64,000 nucleotides of DNA from Leptospira idonii (lineage in GTDB: Bacteria > Spirochaetota > Leptospiria > Leptospirales > Leptospiraceae), in contig NZ_RQHW01000033.1 of NCBI RefSeq assembly GCF_004770995.1, positions 69,750-133,749 on the forward strand. Direction: 5' to 3'. The notes beneath the pieces are model-generated. The model saw nothing but the letters and a program-made list of their open reading frames with translations, was not told the origin of the DNA and did not search any database. A program made the translations under genes and the position numbers. This document shows, piece after piece, positions 7,415 to 16,458 of the stretch. The first letter of the stretch is position 1, and the number at the start of each line of letters is the position of its first letter.

Positions 7415-9181
7415 CTATAATCTTTCCGGAAAAGCCCCTTTCGAAGGGGTTTTTGCATTTTTAGGAAGAAGGATCAAATCCACTTTCGGAATTTCTTTCC
7501 CTGAGAGATAAGTTTCCCCCAATGCTTCCCAAGATCCTGAAGTGAGAGAAAAGGAAAGGAGATAATTCAAGTTAGGCAAGGTGGGAAGTTGGATGAAAGG
7601 AGTCCCTCCATGCAAAATCACGAATTCTTTGTTTTTGTATTTTTTTGCCAAAGCTGCCACTGTCTCAATTTCTTTCTCTGAACTGGAATCGATCAGAACA
7701 TGTGTAATTTCAGGTTTTGCCAAAAGTTTCGTTAATTGTTTTAGGTTTGTTTGAGAAATTCCTTTTGTTTCCAAAACTTTTCTAAGATGAGGGTTTTTGA
7801 TCGCAGATACGGAAGATGATTTTTTATTCTCCTTGGGCAGATAAGCGGAAGGAAACGCTCGGATTGAATCCGAATTGATTTGAGAAAGATGTTTGCCGGA
7901 AAGGAGAAGTTCTTTCATCTTCAATCTTCTTTCTTCTTCTTTGCCTGCAAGATATTCCTTCAAGTTTTGATTTTCGGAATAAATTTCAGGAGAGATGGAA
8001 TCGGAAGAATACAAACTCATTTCTAATTTTTTTCGGATCTGTTTTTGAACCGCTTCCTTTAAGATATTTCTTTCCTTACCGGAAGCTTCCTTAGAATGAA
8101 AGTCTCCTTTTCTATAAGCATCTAATAGTTGTTCTTTGAAGTTTCTTGCAGTTTCTCCCCAGCTAGTGAGAAGCACTATGTTTGCTCCTGCCTGCAAAGC
8201 CAAAACTCCAGGTCTGTCTTTTTCGTAATTTTTGGAAATGGCATGCATCTCCATCGCATCCGTGATGATGATTCCTTGAAATTTCAGTTTTTCTCTCAAA
8301 ACTCCGTTGAGTATTTTTTTAGAGAGAGTTGCAGGATATTTTTCGTCTATCAAAGGATAGACGATATGAGCGGTCATCACTGCTTCCGCACCAGAATCGA
8401 TCGCTTTTTTGAATGGAACTAGTTCTAAGGTTTCTAATTCTTCCAAGGTTTTTTTGATGACTGGCAATCCCAAATGACTGTCCACATTCGTATCTCCGTG
8501 TCCGGGGAAATGTTTGATGACGGGAAGAGCTCCTCCTTGTCTGGCACCTTGTTCATAAGCAACTGCAACATTGGAAACTCGATTCACATCCGAACCGAAA
8601 GAACGTGTATTGATTACAGGGTTGAGTGGATTATTATTGATATCTAATATTGGTGCGAATAAAAAATTGATTCCTAACTGTCTCAATTCGTAGGAAGTCA
8701 CAAAACCTACTGTCTTTCCCCATTCTTCTTTGCCCGTTTGTCCTACAGCCATGGCGCCGGGGTATTCGGTGATTCCGTCCTTCACTCGGAAAACCCTTCC
8801 TCCTTCCTGATCCGTAGAGATAAGAAAAGGGGGAAGTCCTTCCGCAGTAGCCGTCTTTTGTAGGTTAGTTGTAAGAGAGATGATTTCTTCTTTTTTTCCC
8901 AGATTTTTGCCGAAAAGAATGATCCCTCCCGGCTTCGTTTTGCGAATCTCTTCCAGGGCGACCGCATCGACCGTTTTGGAGGGAATTGCAATATGGATGG
9001 TTTGCCCCACCAATTCTTCCTCAGTCATCCTGTCCGTGATTTCCCAGGATTTATTTTCCAGCCAGGTATCTCTTTCTTCCGCACGAAGTTCCGTAATATA
9101 AAAATTGAAAAAGTAGGAGGAACCTATGAATCCCATAACCAGAAAGATGGAAAAGATAAGGCGAAGTAAAATTTGATTCAT
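7415..9181 (-). CDS. Glycoside hydrolase family 3 beta-N-acetylhexosaminidase (NagZ-like), long form
   Basis: 588 aa. The N-terminus has one hydrophobic segment (about 5-25), so the enzyme is exported or membrane anchored, unlike cytoplasmic NagZ of enterobacteria. GH3 motifs are clear: TDQEGGRV, KHFPGHGDTNVDSHLGLP with the His/Asp acid-base element typical of NagZ-type GH3, and IITDAMEMHAISKNY with the nucleophile Asp. It probably removes GlcNAc from muropeptides or other beta-linked glycans. The catalytic part ends near residue 370. The remaining 200 or so residues are an extension with a Lys/Glu-rich linker and a segment (about 480-580) resembling the C-terminal alpha/beta domain of longer GH3 enzymes. 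Monocistronic, converging on the 6859 lipoprotein. Confidence 0.87.
   Translation of the reverse strand: MNQILLRLIFSIFLVMGFIGSSYFFNFYITELRAEERDTWLENKSWEITDRMTEEELVGQTIHIAIPSKTVDAVALEEIRKTKPGGIILFGKNLGKKEEIISLTTNLQKTATAEGLPPFLISTDQEGGRVFRVKDGITEYPGAMAVGQTGKEEWGKTVGFVTSYELRQLGINFLFAPILDINNNPLNPVINTRSFGSDVNRVSNVAVAYEQGARQGGALPVIKHFPGHGDTNVDSHLGLPVIKKTLEELETLELVPFKKAIDSGAEAVMTAHIVYPLIDEKYPATLSKKILNGVLREKLKFQGIIITDAMEMHAISKNYEKDRPGVLALQAGANIVLLTSWGETARNFKEQLLDAYRKGDFHSKEASGKERNILKEAVQKQIRKKLEMSLYSSDSISPEIYSENQNLKEYLAGKEEERRLKMKELLLSGKHLSQINSDSIRAFPSAYLPKENKKSSSVSAIKNPHLRKVLETKGISQTNLKQLTKLLAKPEITHVLIDSSSEKEIETVAALAKKYKNKEFVILHGGTPFIQLPTLPNLNYLLSFSLTSGSWEALGETYLSGKEIPKVDLILLPKNAKTPSKGAFPERL
7434..7454 (+). 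terminator. Intrinsic terminator lying inside the 3' end of the opposing gene
   Basis: CCCCTT, loop TCG, AAGGGG followed by TTTTT on the plus strand. It suits termination of the 5733-7368 transcription unit but sits within the last codons of the minus-strand hexosaminidase gene (Thr-Pro-Ser-Lys-Gly-Ala region), so the opposing C-terminal coding sequence doubles as a terminator. Confidence 0.6.
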
Positions 9182-9264
9182 GTCTCTTCTAAGATCGGTA
9201 GTCGGTTCCTAATGACAAGAAAGAAAATTGCTTAGATCGTTCTCTCGTTTTCGTCTAAACTCTC

Positions 9265-10437
9265 GTGGATGATTTTTATCAAACCTTGGAAGCGAGTCCC
9301 GATTTTCGTTCCGTATTCGACCAAAACGGTTTTTTGCCCGTTCCGGATGACTGGTTCGTTCTTATCACAGATATCGTAGGTTCAACGAAAGCGATTGAAA
9401 GCGGTAGGTATAAGGATGTGAATACCGCGGGCGGACTCACTGCCATAGCTGTTGCCAATGTTTACGGACATATGGATTTCCCTTTTGTCTTCGGGGGAGA
9501 TGGAGTCAGTTTTTTACTTCCTATCACTTATTTATTTCCAATACGTTCCGCCATTGCGGATACGATCGGAAAAGTAAGAGCCGGTTTCGATTTGGAAATG
9601 AAGGCAGGGATCGTTCCCGTGCAGGAATTATATAAACACGGAGCTAAACTGTATTTGAGTAAATTCGAAGCATCTACTCATTATAACCAATGTTCCATTT
9701 ACGGAGACGGTTTGAGTCTTGCCGAATCTTGGATCAAATCGGAAGAGGATGAATCGTTTTTAGTTCGGGAAACAGAGAAAATTACGGATGCCGATTTTAC
9801 AGGATTCACCTGTCGTTGGAAAGATATTCCCAGCGAAAAAGGAGAGGTGATTTCTCTCATCATACGTCCGGAGTCTACGGACTATGAAACTTCCGCCAAA
9901 TTGATTTCCAGAGTTTTGAATTTCATCCGCACCGAATTCGGAGAAGAAGAGGACTATCATCCCGTTGCCACAAAACAATTATTTCTCGATAACGGTCCCA
10001 ATCTAAAAAAGGAAGCTTTGGCACATAGCGGAGGCAGAAAAGGGATCGGATATTTATTTCGTTTGATGAAGATTTGGTTCGAAAGAGTTGCGGTAGACTG
10101 TTTCATCCGGTTTAAAATTCCTTTCCGATCCTTTCATTATCGATTGGACCGGTTGAAAGAATATCAAGTATTATCTGCTGACTTTAGAAAATACGATGGA
10201 ACCTTAAAAATGGTCATCAGCGGAACAAAGGAGAACAGACTGGCATTGCGGGAATACTTAGACGATCTTTCGCATCAGGAAAAGATTCTGTACGGGATGC
10301 ATATCTCCAACCGTTCTCTAATGACTTGTATCTTAAAAGTTGGATCTTCCCAGGAGGTGCATTTTGTGGATGGCGCCGACGGAGGATTTGCATTGGCCGC
10401 CAAAGAATTGAAGCAGAAGATGAAACAAAAGATTTAG
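9265..10437 (+). CDS. DUF3095 family protein, cyclase-like
   Basis: 390 aa. The start is the GTG at 9265; no Shine-Dalgarno precedes it, but the conserved region begins immediately (FLPVPDDWFVLITDIVGSTKAI) and the next Met is too late. ITDIVGSTKAIESGRYKDVN is reminiscent of the metal-binding Asp and P-loop-like start of class III nucleotide cyclases, followed by a glycine-rich FGGDGVSFLLP in the place of the second metal Asp (FGGDG). The family is usually listed as DUF3095 and its reaction is not established; nucleotide cyclase activity is an inference from these motifs. The DUF1993 gene follows after 50 bases on the same strand. Confidence 0.75.
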   Translation: MDDFYQTLEASPDFRSVFDQNGFLPVPDDWFVLITDIVGSTKAIESGRYKDVNTAGGLTAIAVANVYGHMDFPFVFGGDGVSFLLPITYLFPIRSAIADTIGKVRAGFDLEMKAGIVPVQELYKHGAKLYLSKFEASTHYNQCSIYGDGLSLAESWIKSEEDESFLVRETEKITDADFTGFTCRWKDIPSEKGEVISLIIRPESTDYETSAKLISRVLNFIRTEFGEEEDYHPVATKQLFLDNGPNLKKEALAHSGGRKGIGYLFRLMKIWFERVAVDCFIRFKIPFRSFHYRLDRLKEYQVLSADFRKYDGTLKMVISGTKENRLALREYLDDLSHQEKILYGMHISNRSLMTCILKVGSSQEVHFVDGADGGFALAAKELKQKMKQKI

Positions 10438-10487
10438 CTCTTGAATCGTAGACATCGGCCAATTCCTTGGACAAAAGGGGTAATGGA

Positions 10488-10991
10488 ATGATCTATGAAA
10501 TGACTGCGTTGCAGTTTGCCAAGATGTTAAGGAATTTAAGTGCTTTTTTAGATAAATCGGCTTCAACTGCAGAAGCTAAAAAAATCGATTTTAACTCTCT
10601 TCTCTCCGCAAGATTGGCACCAGATCAGTTTGATTTAACAAAACAAATTCAAATCGCATGTGATAATGCGAAAATCGGTGTAGCCCGCCTAACCGGAAAG
10701 ACTGCTCCGAAACATGAAGATAACGAAAAAACTCTTCCGGAACTTCAGAAACGAATCGGAGAAGTTCTTTCTTATCTTGCCGATTTTTCCGAGCAAGATT
10801 TTAAGGATGTGAAAACTCTGCAAATTTCCCTTCCTTGGTGGGAAGGAAAACGTTTGTCAGGTGAGGTATATGCCATTCATCATTTGATTCCTAATTTTTA
10901 CTTTCATATTACAACTGCTTATTCTATTCTGCGTCATAATCTGATTGATTTAGGCAAAAAGGATTATTTAGGCGTTATGCCTTTTGAATAA
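10488..10991 (+). CDS. DUF1993 family protein
   Basis: 167 aa from the ATG at 10488, chosen over 10467 because AAAGGGG stands upstream at a workable distance and because family members begin near MTALQFAKMLRNLSAFLDKS. The sequence is alpha-helical with ARLAPDQFDLTKQIQIACDNAK, PELQKRIGEVLSYL and a C-terminal HHLIPNFYFHITTAYSILRHNLIDLGKKDYLG. This fits DUF1993, which belongs to the DinB-like four-helix bundle group. Histidines in HHLIPNFYFH and LRHN may bind a metal. Biological role unknown. Followed by a stem-loop at 11009. Confidence 0.8.
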   Translation: MIYEMTALQFAKMLRNLSAFLDKSASTAEAKKIDFNSLLSARLAPDQFDLTKQIQIACDNAKIGVARLTGKTAPKHEDNEKTLPELQKRIGEVLSYLADFSEQDFKDVKTLQISLPWWEGKRLSGEVYAIHHLIPNFYFHITTAYSILRHNLIDLGKKDYLGVMPFE

Positions 10992-11008
10992 ACAGATAGT
11001 ACAATAAA

Positions 11009-11037
11009 ATACCTGTAGGCATTATTACTACAGGTAT
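11009..11037 (+). terminator. Stem-loop after the DUF1993 gene
   Basis: ATACCTGTAG (11009-11018) pairs perfectly with CTACAGGTAT (11028-11037) around a 9-base loop, 18 bases past the stop codon. The downstream T content is moderate rather than a clean run. It could act as a terminator or mRNA 3' stabiliser. The rest of 11038-11282 shows no gene or clear promoter. Confidence 0.55.
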
Positions 11038-11282
11038 AAAAACAATAATTTATTTTTAGAGCTGTTCCATCGAACATTTCGTACTCTAAGCCTTGCGGGA
11101 AACTACTAGAGTTATATAGTGAATCTTGGTAACCGGCACATATAACGGGTGGTATATGGTTAGGGATATCTAGCAATCTTTGAAAGTCATTGAAAATTAA
11201 TCCTTTTTGGGGGTTTCTGCTTTACACCCCATCCTCTTTTTTTCCACTGAAGATTAAGTTAAAATCAATTCGGTTGTATTAT

Positions 11283-14200
11283 ATGAAAAAGAGCCAATAT
11301 TTTATTTCCTTATTTCTACTTGCTGCACTTCTTCATTGTCGTGCTGCTAGCGAGGCAGCCGACCAGTTGCTTTTCGGAGCTTCCGAATCCGTGGATAAAT
11401 CTCCTGCGGGAGTGACTGTGACTTCCACAACGGGAGGATATTCCGTATCCGAAAATCCTGCTTTGGGAACTTTGGAAGTAACCCTGAAATTGGATCGGGA
11501 ACCAGTGAAGGAAGTGACTCTTCCGATCAGTATCGACAATAAAAACCTTGCTACTGTTTCTCCTAAATCTCTTACTTTTTCAACTTCCGATTGGAACAAA
11601 CCGCAAAGCATCGTTATTTCCGGAATCAATAACTACCAAGTGGATGGAAATAGGGACACTATTTTAGTCATTGGAAATGCGGTGAGTCAAGATGCACTTT
11701 ATAATAATCTAATTACTCCTAATCGTCCAGTAACTGTCATTGATGATGATACTCATAGCGTGGTGGTTTCTCCTCGAACCGGTTTGAGAACCAAAGAAAA
11801 CTTAGCGGCTACGGATAGAAATGCTACTTTTACCGTTGTATTAGGGAGTGCGCCGTCCGGGACAGTGACTATCGCTTCTATCACCAGTGACGATACTACA
11901 GAGGGAACAGTGTCACCTACAAATCTTACGTTTACTCCCTCTAATTTTTATATCCCTCAAACGGTAACGATCACCGGTGTCGATGATAATGTGTTAGATG
12001 GAAACATCAATTATAACATCGTATTAAGCAATGCTACTAGCACCGATGTTGCGGATGTGTATCATAATCTTGCGGTTCCTTCCGTTCCCGTTGTAAATAT
12101 TGATGATGAATTGCCTGGTATCGTAGTCACTCCAACTACTTTGAGTTTCAATGAAGGTGCGGCTGTGGGTGCTGCCAATCGATTTACTGTGGTGCTTACG
12201 AATCCTCCTGTCGGCAATGTAACGATTCCTGTTGCCATCGCTTCCACTCCTGCTGCTGCTGCCACTAGAGCGACTGTCAGTACTGCCTTACTTACTTTTA
12301 CACCTGCAAACTATAATACTCCTCAAACGGTCACTGTGACTCCTACAAACAATTCCGTTGCGGATGGGAATATTTCGTTTGTAGTCGAATTGGGAATTTC
12401 GACAGGTTACGGCGGGGAAAATCCTCCCGATGTAACAGTTACCGTCATTGATGACGATACGCCCGGAGTGGAAGTGGTTCAGTTGAATCAATCAATCGTT
12501 GAGCATACGTTACAGTCTGGATATTTCAGGTTGAGATTGAATTCGCAACCGACCCATGACGTTACCATTCCGATCAATGACACTTACGATCCTAAAAACG
12601 TAGGACACAGACAAGGGAGCGCTAGCGCTTCCTCGGTTACTTTTACTCCTATGAATTGGAATACTTACCAAGATGTGACGGTCACTCCTGTGAACGACGA
12701 TGTGGCGGACGGTGACTTCCAGTGGATCATTGAACTCAAAAACTGTACCAGTACGGATCCCAAATACAACGGATTAACTCCTACTCCGAACATTACAGTG
12801 AATGAATCGGATAATGACGTCGCAGGATTCAATATTGTTGCCAATAATTTAATGAATTTAGGAACTTCTAATGTTCTTACCGCTAAGTCCGCAAGTGCTG
12901 TTACAGGGTTCGCGACGGACGACAGCGCTAGGTTAGATCCTCAGTTATATTCTAAATGGACGATAAGATTGAGATCAGAGCCACGCGCCACTGTGAATTT
13001 GACCCTGTCCGTGAATTCCACTCATAATGATGGAGTTTTGAATACTACCTCCCTTACTTTCACTACCACCACTTGGAACACTCCTCAGACAGTTTACGTA
13101 ACGGGAGCTTCCAACGGAGCGAATGAAGGAAATCTGGACTACACAGTGAATGTCGCAGTCAGTGGCGATGATCTTTATGGGAATGGAACATACGGATATA
13201 GGGATGCAACTCAAGTCGCACGTCCTTCCTTTACGATCTATAGTTGCGATAACGATGTCGCTAATCTGATTGTGGGATGCAGAAGATCGGGAAGTTTTGC
13301 TACTTCGGAAGGGGGTGGAACCGCTACCTTTCATCTCATCACTCAATCAGCTCCCGGTTCCAATGTTTCTGTGGGAGCTACTTCCGGTAATACGAACGAA
13401 GGTACGATTTCCTATAGTCCCGCAGTCATCACTTCCGGCAATTGGAATAGCATGGAGGCTGCAGGAACCAATAGAATTGAAGCGACAGGTGTGAATGATA
13501 TAACTCCCACACCGGATGGAAATGTCACTTATTCTATTGTTCTCGGTGCGTCTACGGGAGGTTTGAGTTTTACTCCGCCTAGCATGAGTATTGTGAATAT
13601 AGATGATGACCAAGTTCTTGAAATAGGAAACGTGTCGGGAAATACTTCGGAAGATGGTACAACTGCTACATTTGGCGTTAGGCTAAGAATTCAGCCTTCT
13701 TCCGATGTGACATTTACGATCGCTTGTAAATCAGGCAGCACTGAATGTGCAAGTTTGAATAAATCGTCACTCACTTTTACCAATGCCAATTGGAATACTT
13801 ATCAGATAGTTACAGTTACAGGAAAGGACGATTCTAGGGCGGATGCGGCTCAACCGAGTTGTGTTAGCTTTGGTGCGATTACAAGTTCGGACGCAGTGTT
13901 CAATGAGTATCAACCTCCGGAAAGCTGTCCTTTGGACAATTTGGATAATGACAAGTTAATGTTTATCACGACTAACGATTACAATCCGAATTTTAATTCC
14001 GGTATGACTGTGGCAGACGGATTTTGCGGAACAGATCCTGCCGCTCCCAGCAATTGGGGATCGGCTACTTTTAAGGCTTTGATAGCCGATACTGCAACCA
14101 GAGTCGCTACTACTACGGGAACGGATGCAACCGGACAAGTAGCTTGGATATTGGCAGCAAACAAGGATTATTATCTGAAAACGGGCGGTTCCGGACCTTA

Positions 14201-14483
14201 CACGAGTAAAGTGTTTACTACAAATGCAAATAAATTATTTACATTCGGTTCCTTAACTACACCTTTTAGTGCTTCCGGTGGAGATACTTTCTGGACTGGA
14301 TTGAATTCTGATTGGACTTCCTCTACAAATAATTGTACCAATTGGACTCAGAATGGAAATTCCGGAGCGCCGCATTTGACAAATATAGGAATTGGTGGCG
14401 CAACAGGAACAGCTTCCATCAATAATGGAACGAGTGACTGTGACGTTGCAACTACACGAAAACTCATCTGCGTTCAGCAGTAA
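11283..14483 (+). CDS. Large repeat lipoprotein with Calx-beta-like repeats and C-terminal DUF1554 domain
   Basis: 1066 aa from the ATG at 11283; a TTG start at 11190 is possible but would bury the signal peptide. MKKSQYFISLFLLAALLHC is a lipoprotein signal. The stalk contains seven units of about 100-130 residues, each with a core of the type LTFTxxNWNTPQTVTVTGxDDxxxDGNxxY and an acidic turn VIDDDTxG, which resembles Calx-beta or related Ca-binding Ig-like repeats. The last 170 residues (from MFITTNDYNPNFNSG to KLICVQQ) match the DUF1554 pattern, a lectin-like domain frequent in Leptospira surface proteins. Likely surface exposed, with the stalk presenting the tip. No ribosome site is obvious. 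Followed by an OmpA lipoprotein 32 bases later. Confidence 0.82.
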   Translation: MKKSQYFISLFLLAALLHCRAASEAADQLLFGASESVDKSPAGVTVTSTTGGYSVSENPALGTLEVTLKLDREPVKEVTLPISIDNKNLATVSPKSLTFSTSDWNKPQSIVISGINNYQVDGNRDTILVIGNAVSQDALYNNLITPNRPVTVIDDDTHSVVVSPRTGLRTKENLAATDRNATFTVVLGSAPSGTVTIASITSDDTTEGTVSPTNLTFTPSNFYIPQTVTITGVDDNVLDGNINYNIVLSNATSTDVADVYHNLAVPSVPVVNIDDELPGIVVTPTTLSFNEGAAVGAANRFTVVLTNPPVGNVTIPVAIASTPAAAATRATVSTALLTFTPANYNTPQTVTVTPTNNSVADGNISFVVELGISTGYGGENPPDVTVTVIDDDTPGVEVVQLNQSIVEHTLQSGYFRLRLNSQPTHDVTIPINDTYDPKNVGHRQGSASASSVTFTPMNWNTYQDVTVTPVNDDVADGDFQWIIELKNCTSTDPKYNGLTPTPNITVNESDNDVAGFNIVANNLMNLGTSNVLTAKSASAVTGFATDDSARLDPQLYSKWTIRLRSEPRATVNLTLSVNSTHNDGVLNTTSLTFTTTTWNTPQTVYVTGASNGANEGNLDYTVNVAVSGDDLYGNGTYGYRDATQVARPSFTIYSCDNDVANLIVGCRRSGSFATSEGGGTATFHLITQSAPGSNVSVGATSGNTNEGTISYSPAVITSGNWNSMEAAGTNRIEATGVNDITPTPDGNVTYSIVLGASTGGLSFTPPSMSIVNIDDDQVLEIGNVSGNTSEDGTTATFGVRLRIQPSSDVTFTIACKSGSTECASLNKSSLTFTNANWNTYQIVTVTGKDDSRADAAQPSCVSFGAITSSDAVFNEYQPPESCPLDNLDNDKLMFITTNDYNPNFNSGMTVADGFCGTDPAAPSNWGSATFKALIADTATRVATTTGTDATGQVAWILAANKDYYLKTGGSGPYTSKVFTTNANKLFTFGSLTTPFSASGGDTFWTGLNSDWTSSTNNCTNWTQNGNSGAPHLTNIGIGGATGTASINNGTSDCDVATTRKLICVQQ

Positions 14484-14515
14484 CAAGTGTTTGTATGGAA
14501 TGATGATTTGATTAT

Positions 14516-15244
14516 ATGAAAATTAAAAAGTTAATGAAAATGAATCGATTTTGTTTCTTGTTTCTATTTCTATTTGTCTCCCATTGTATTTCCGGCGAAA
14601 AGCCGGAGTGGGTGAAATCAAAAGCATTTCAAAGGTTTTGTGGTTGTGTTCCTTTGGATCTGGAGCTCCCTACGGCAGAGCCTGCCTCGGAAAGAGAAAA
14701 ACTTTTGGGAAGTCTTCCTGTAGGTGCTTTGGATCAAATGGGAACAGAAGACTATCTCGAAAAAGTTTATAACGGAATTAAAAACGATTTCGAATATTCA
14801 GGAACTCAGTTTGAGAAGGCTGAGGATGGTCTGGTTGCCAAAGGGATCGAATTAAAACGAGTTGAAGAAGAAAAAAAACTTAGAGAGATTCTCATCGTAA
14901 TCGACGGAGACGTAGCGTTCCCATCCGGCAAATCGACGATGACTCCGAAAGCCAAAACGATGATCGGGAAAATTTCCGATGCTGTGTCTTTGTATCCTGA
15001 AACCAAAGTAAAGATAGGCGGTCATACCGACTCCGCAGGTGTATTTGCTAAAAACTTGAAATTGAGTAAAGATAGAGCTCAGGCAGTGAAGACCGAGATG
15101 CAAAGAACCCATCAAATTGCGGAAGAAAGATTCACCGAAGTGGACGGTTATGCGGATTTAAGAAAGATCGTAGATACGATGCTTGCCGAACCGAAGAACA
15201 GAAGAACCGAAGTAAGGGTCGGAACCGTTCGAATTGTACTGTAA
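14516..15244 (+). CDS. OmpA-family lipoprotein
   Basis: 242 aa. Start at 14516 or 14540 (MNRFCFLFLFLFVSHC); the signal ends at a Cys in FVSHC either way. The C-terminal 110 residues are an OmpA/MotB peptidoglycan-binding domain: DGDVAFPSGKSTMTPKAKTMI, KVKIGGHTDSAGVFAKNLKLSKDRAQAV and a final NRRTEVRVG, with the Asp and Arg residues that grip diaminopimelate in place. It should tether the outer membrane or this surface assembly to peptidoglycan. It lies between the DUF1554 repeat lipoprotein and an outer-membrane protein gene, with which it nearly overlaps (13 bases apart), so the three are probably one operon. Confidence 0.85.
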   Translation: MKIKKLMKMNRFCFLFLFLFVSHCISGEKPEWVKSKAFQRFCGCVPLDLELPTAEPASEREKLLGSLPVGALDQMGTEDYLEKVYNGIKNDFEYSGTQFEKAEDGLVAKGIELKRVEEEKKLREILIVIDGDVAFPSGKSTMTPKAKTMIGKISDAVSLYPETKVKIGGHTDSAGVFAKNLKLSKDRAQAVKTEMQRTHQIAEERFTEVDGYADLRKIVDTMLAEPKNRRTEVRVGTVRIVL

Positions 15245-15257
15245 GGCGAATTTATCT

Positions 15258-16436
15258 ATGAGAATCATTTCCAATCTTTCCTTTTCAATCTTATATTCTT
15301 TTTTAATTTTATCTTTCGTTAGTTCTTTGTATGCAGAGGGTCCGAATCCTCCTTCAGTCGAAATTCCTAAAGCGGATGTGAAAGAAGAACCTACACTTCC
15401 TTTTAAACAGCCAATGGATCGATACGAAGGTGTTTATGAGCATCGTTTCCAAATCAGAACAGGTGCGGGAATCGGAAAATTATCTCCTGCGATCCTGAAC
15501 GAAACAGGACCGGCGTGGCTTGCGAACTCCATCATGAGACAGGCAAATGAACCGAATGCACCGCTTGCCGTTCCTTATAAACAAACGAAAACATTGGATA
15601 CCATCGGGCAGTTTTGGGATTTTACTTACGGATGGAAAAACAAAATCGAAATCCAATTGGCGCAAAACACTACTTTGGGGAAATACGGAAGAGATCAACC
15701 GGCTTCGATTGATTTTGTTTCTCCCAGGACGGATCAATACTGGGCTTCCGTATTCGAGGGAAATCGGCTTCTGCGTTTTGAAGGAGTGAGCCAGCACTTT
15801 CGATTTTCATATACTCATCCATTCACCAAGTGGTTGATGATCGGTCCTTCGATCAATATTCATCGTTATACGGAGAAAAATAATATTTCCTACGGTTCCT
15901 ATTCAACAAGCAGACCTGAGGCGGCCATTCCTAACAAAGCGACCTGGTCGATCGGAGGGGATGCGAAGGCGGAATATTATATGAAAGGGATCCTTCCCGG
16001 TTTGTATCTTAAGGCGAAAATCAGGGATTGGTGGGAAATTCGTTCCCGTTTGGAACTCCTCGACAGAAAAGGCGATTTTTCCGTCTTAGGAAGCCAAATC
16101 ATTCAGGAAAGTTACTCTGACGGTAATGTCGGTTATACGGGAGTCCTTCCCGCTTATGCAGGACAGGCAAGGGACAAAGGAACTTTATTTATGTTGGAAT
16201 CTTCCTTTCGTTATTGTCGATTCAGTTTGGACGTAGGACTCATCCGCCAAGATATCAAACGAAGTTATTCTTTATATTTGGGAGATACGATCGGGAATGT
16301 TCCTAGAAACGATTACTCCGCAAGAAGTGTCCAGGTCGGTTTTACGGAAATGTCTCAATCCACCAAACATACTGTCACCGAGATTTATATCGCTCCCGGT
16401 GTCTCTTTTCATTATGATTCAGAAGGCGTTTATTAA
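15258..16436 (+). CDS. Predicted outer-membrane protein, unknown family
   Basis: 392 aa from the ATG at 15258, with AAGGCG as a weak ribosome site; an earlier ATG at 15234 overlaps the OmpA gene and lengthens the signal unnaturally. The signal peptide ends near SSLYAEG. The mature part is rich in aromatic residues and alternating patterns with clear beta-strand ends (HRFQIRTGAGIGK, NKIEIQLAQNTTLGKY, LRFEGVSQHFRFSYTH, FSLDVGLIRQDI, SVQVGFTEM, TVTEIYIAPGVSFHYD), as expected for a beta-barrel. I do not recognise a named family. Located at the end of the plus-strand surface operon. Confidence 0.7.
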   Translation: MRIISNLSFSILYSFLILSFVSSLYAEGPNPPSVEIPKADVKEEPTLPFKQPMDRYEGVYEHRFQIRTGAGIGKLSPAILNETGPAWLANSIMRQANEPNAPLAVPYKQTKTLDTIGQFWDFTYGWKNKIEIQLAQNTTLGKYGRDQPASIDFVSPRTDQYWASVFEGNRLLRFEGVSQHFRFSYTHPFTKWLMIGPSINIHRYTEKNNISYGSYSTSRPEAAIPNKATWSIGGDAKAEYYMKGILPGLYLKAKIRDWWEIRSRLELLDRKGDFSVLGSQIIQESYSDGNVGYTGVLPAYAGQARDKGTLFMLESSFRYCRFSLDVGLIRQDIKRSYSLYLGDTIGNVPRNDYSARSVQVGFTEMSQSTKHTVTEIYIAPGVSFHYDSEGVY

Positions 16437-16458
16437 ACCGATTATTATTTAATCGGTT
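16436..16458. terminator. Bidirectional hairpin between convergent genes
   Basis: AACCGATTA (16436-16444), loop TTATT, TAATCGGTT (16450-16458): a perfect 9-bp stem that fills the gap between the outer-membrane gene stop and the stop of the 1435-aa lipoprotein gene. A and T runs are short on both sides. Confidence 0.6.

Noticed and set aside
12975..13613. Long open frames on the minus strand inside the repeat lipoprotein gene
   Set aside because: They mirror the Ser/Thr-rich coding sequence of the other strand, have no ribosome site and no recognisable protein.
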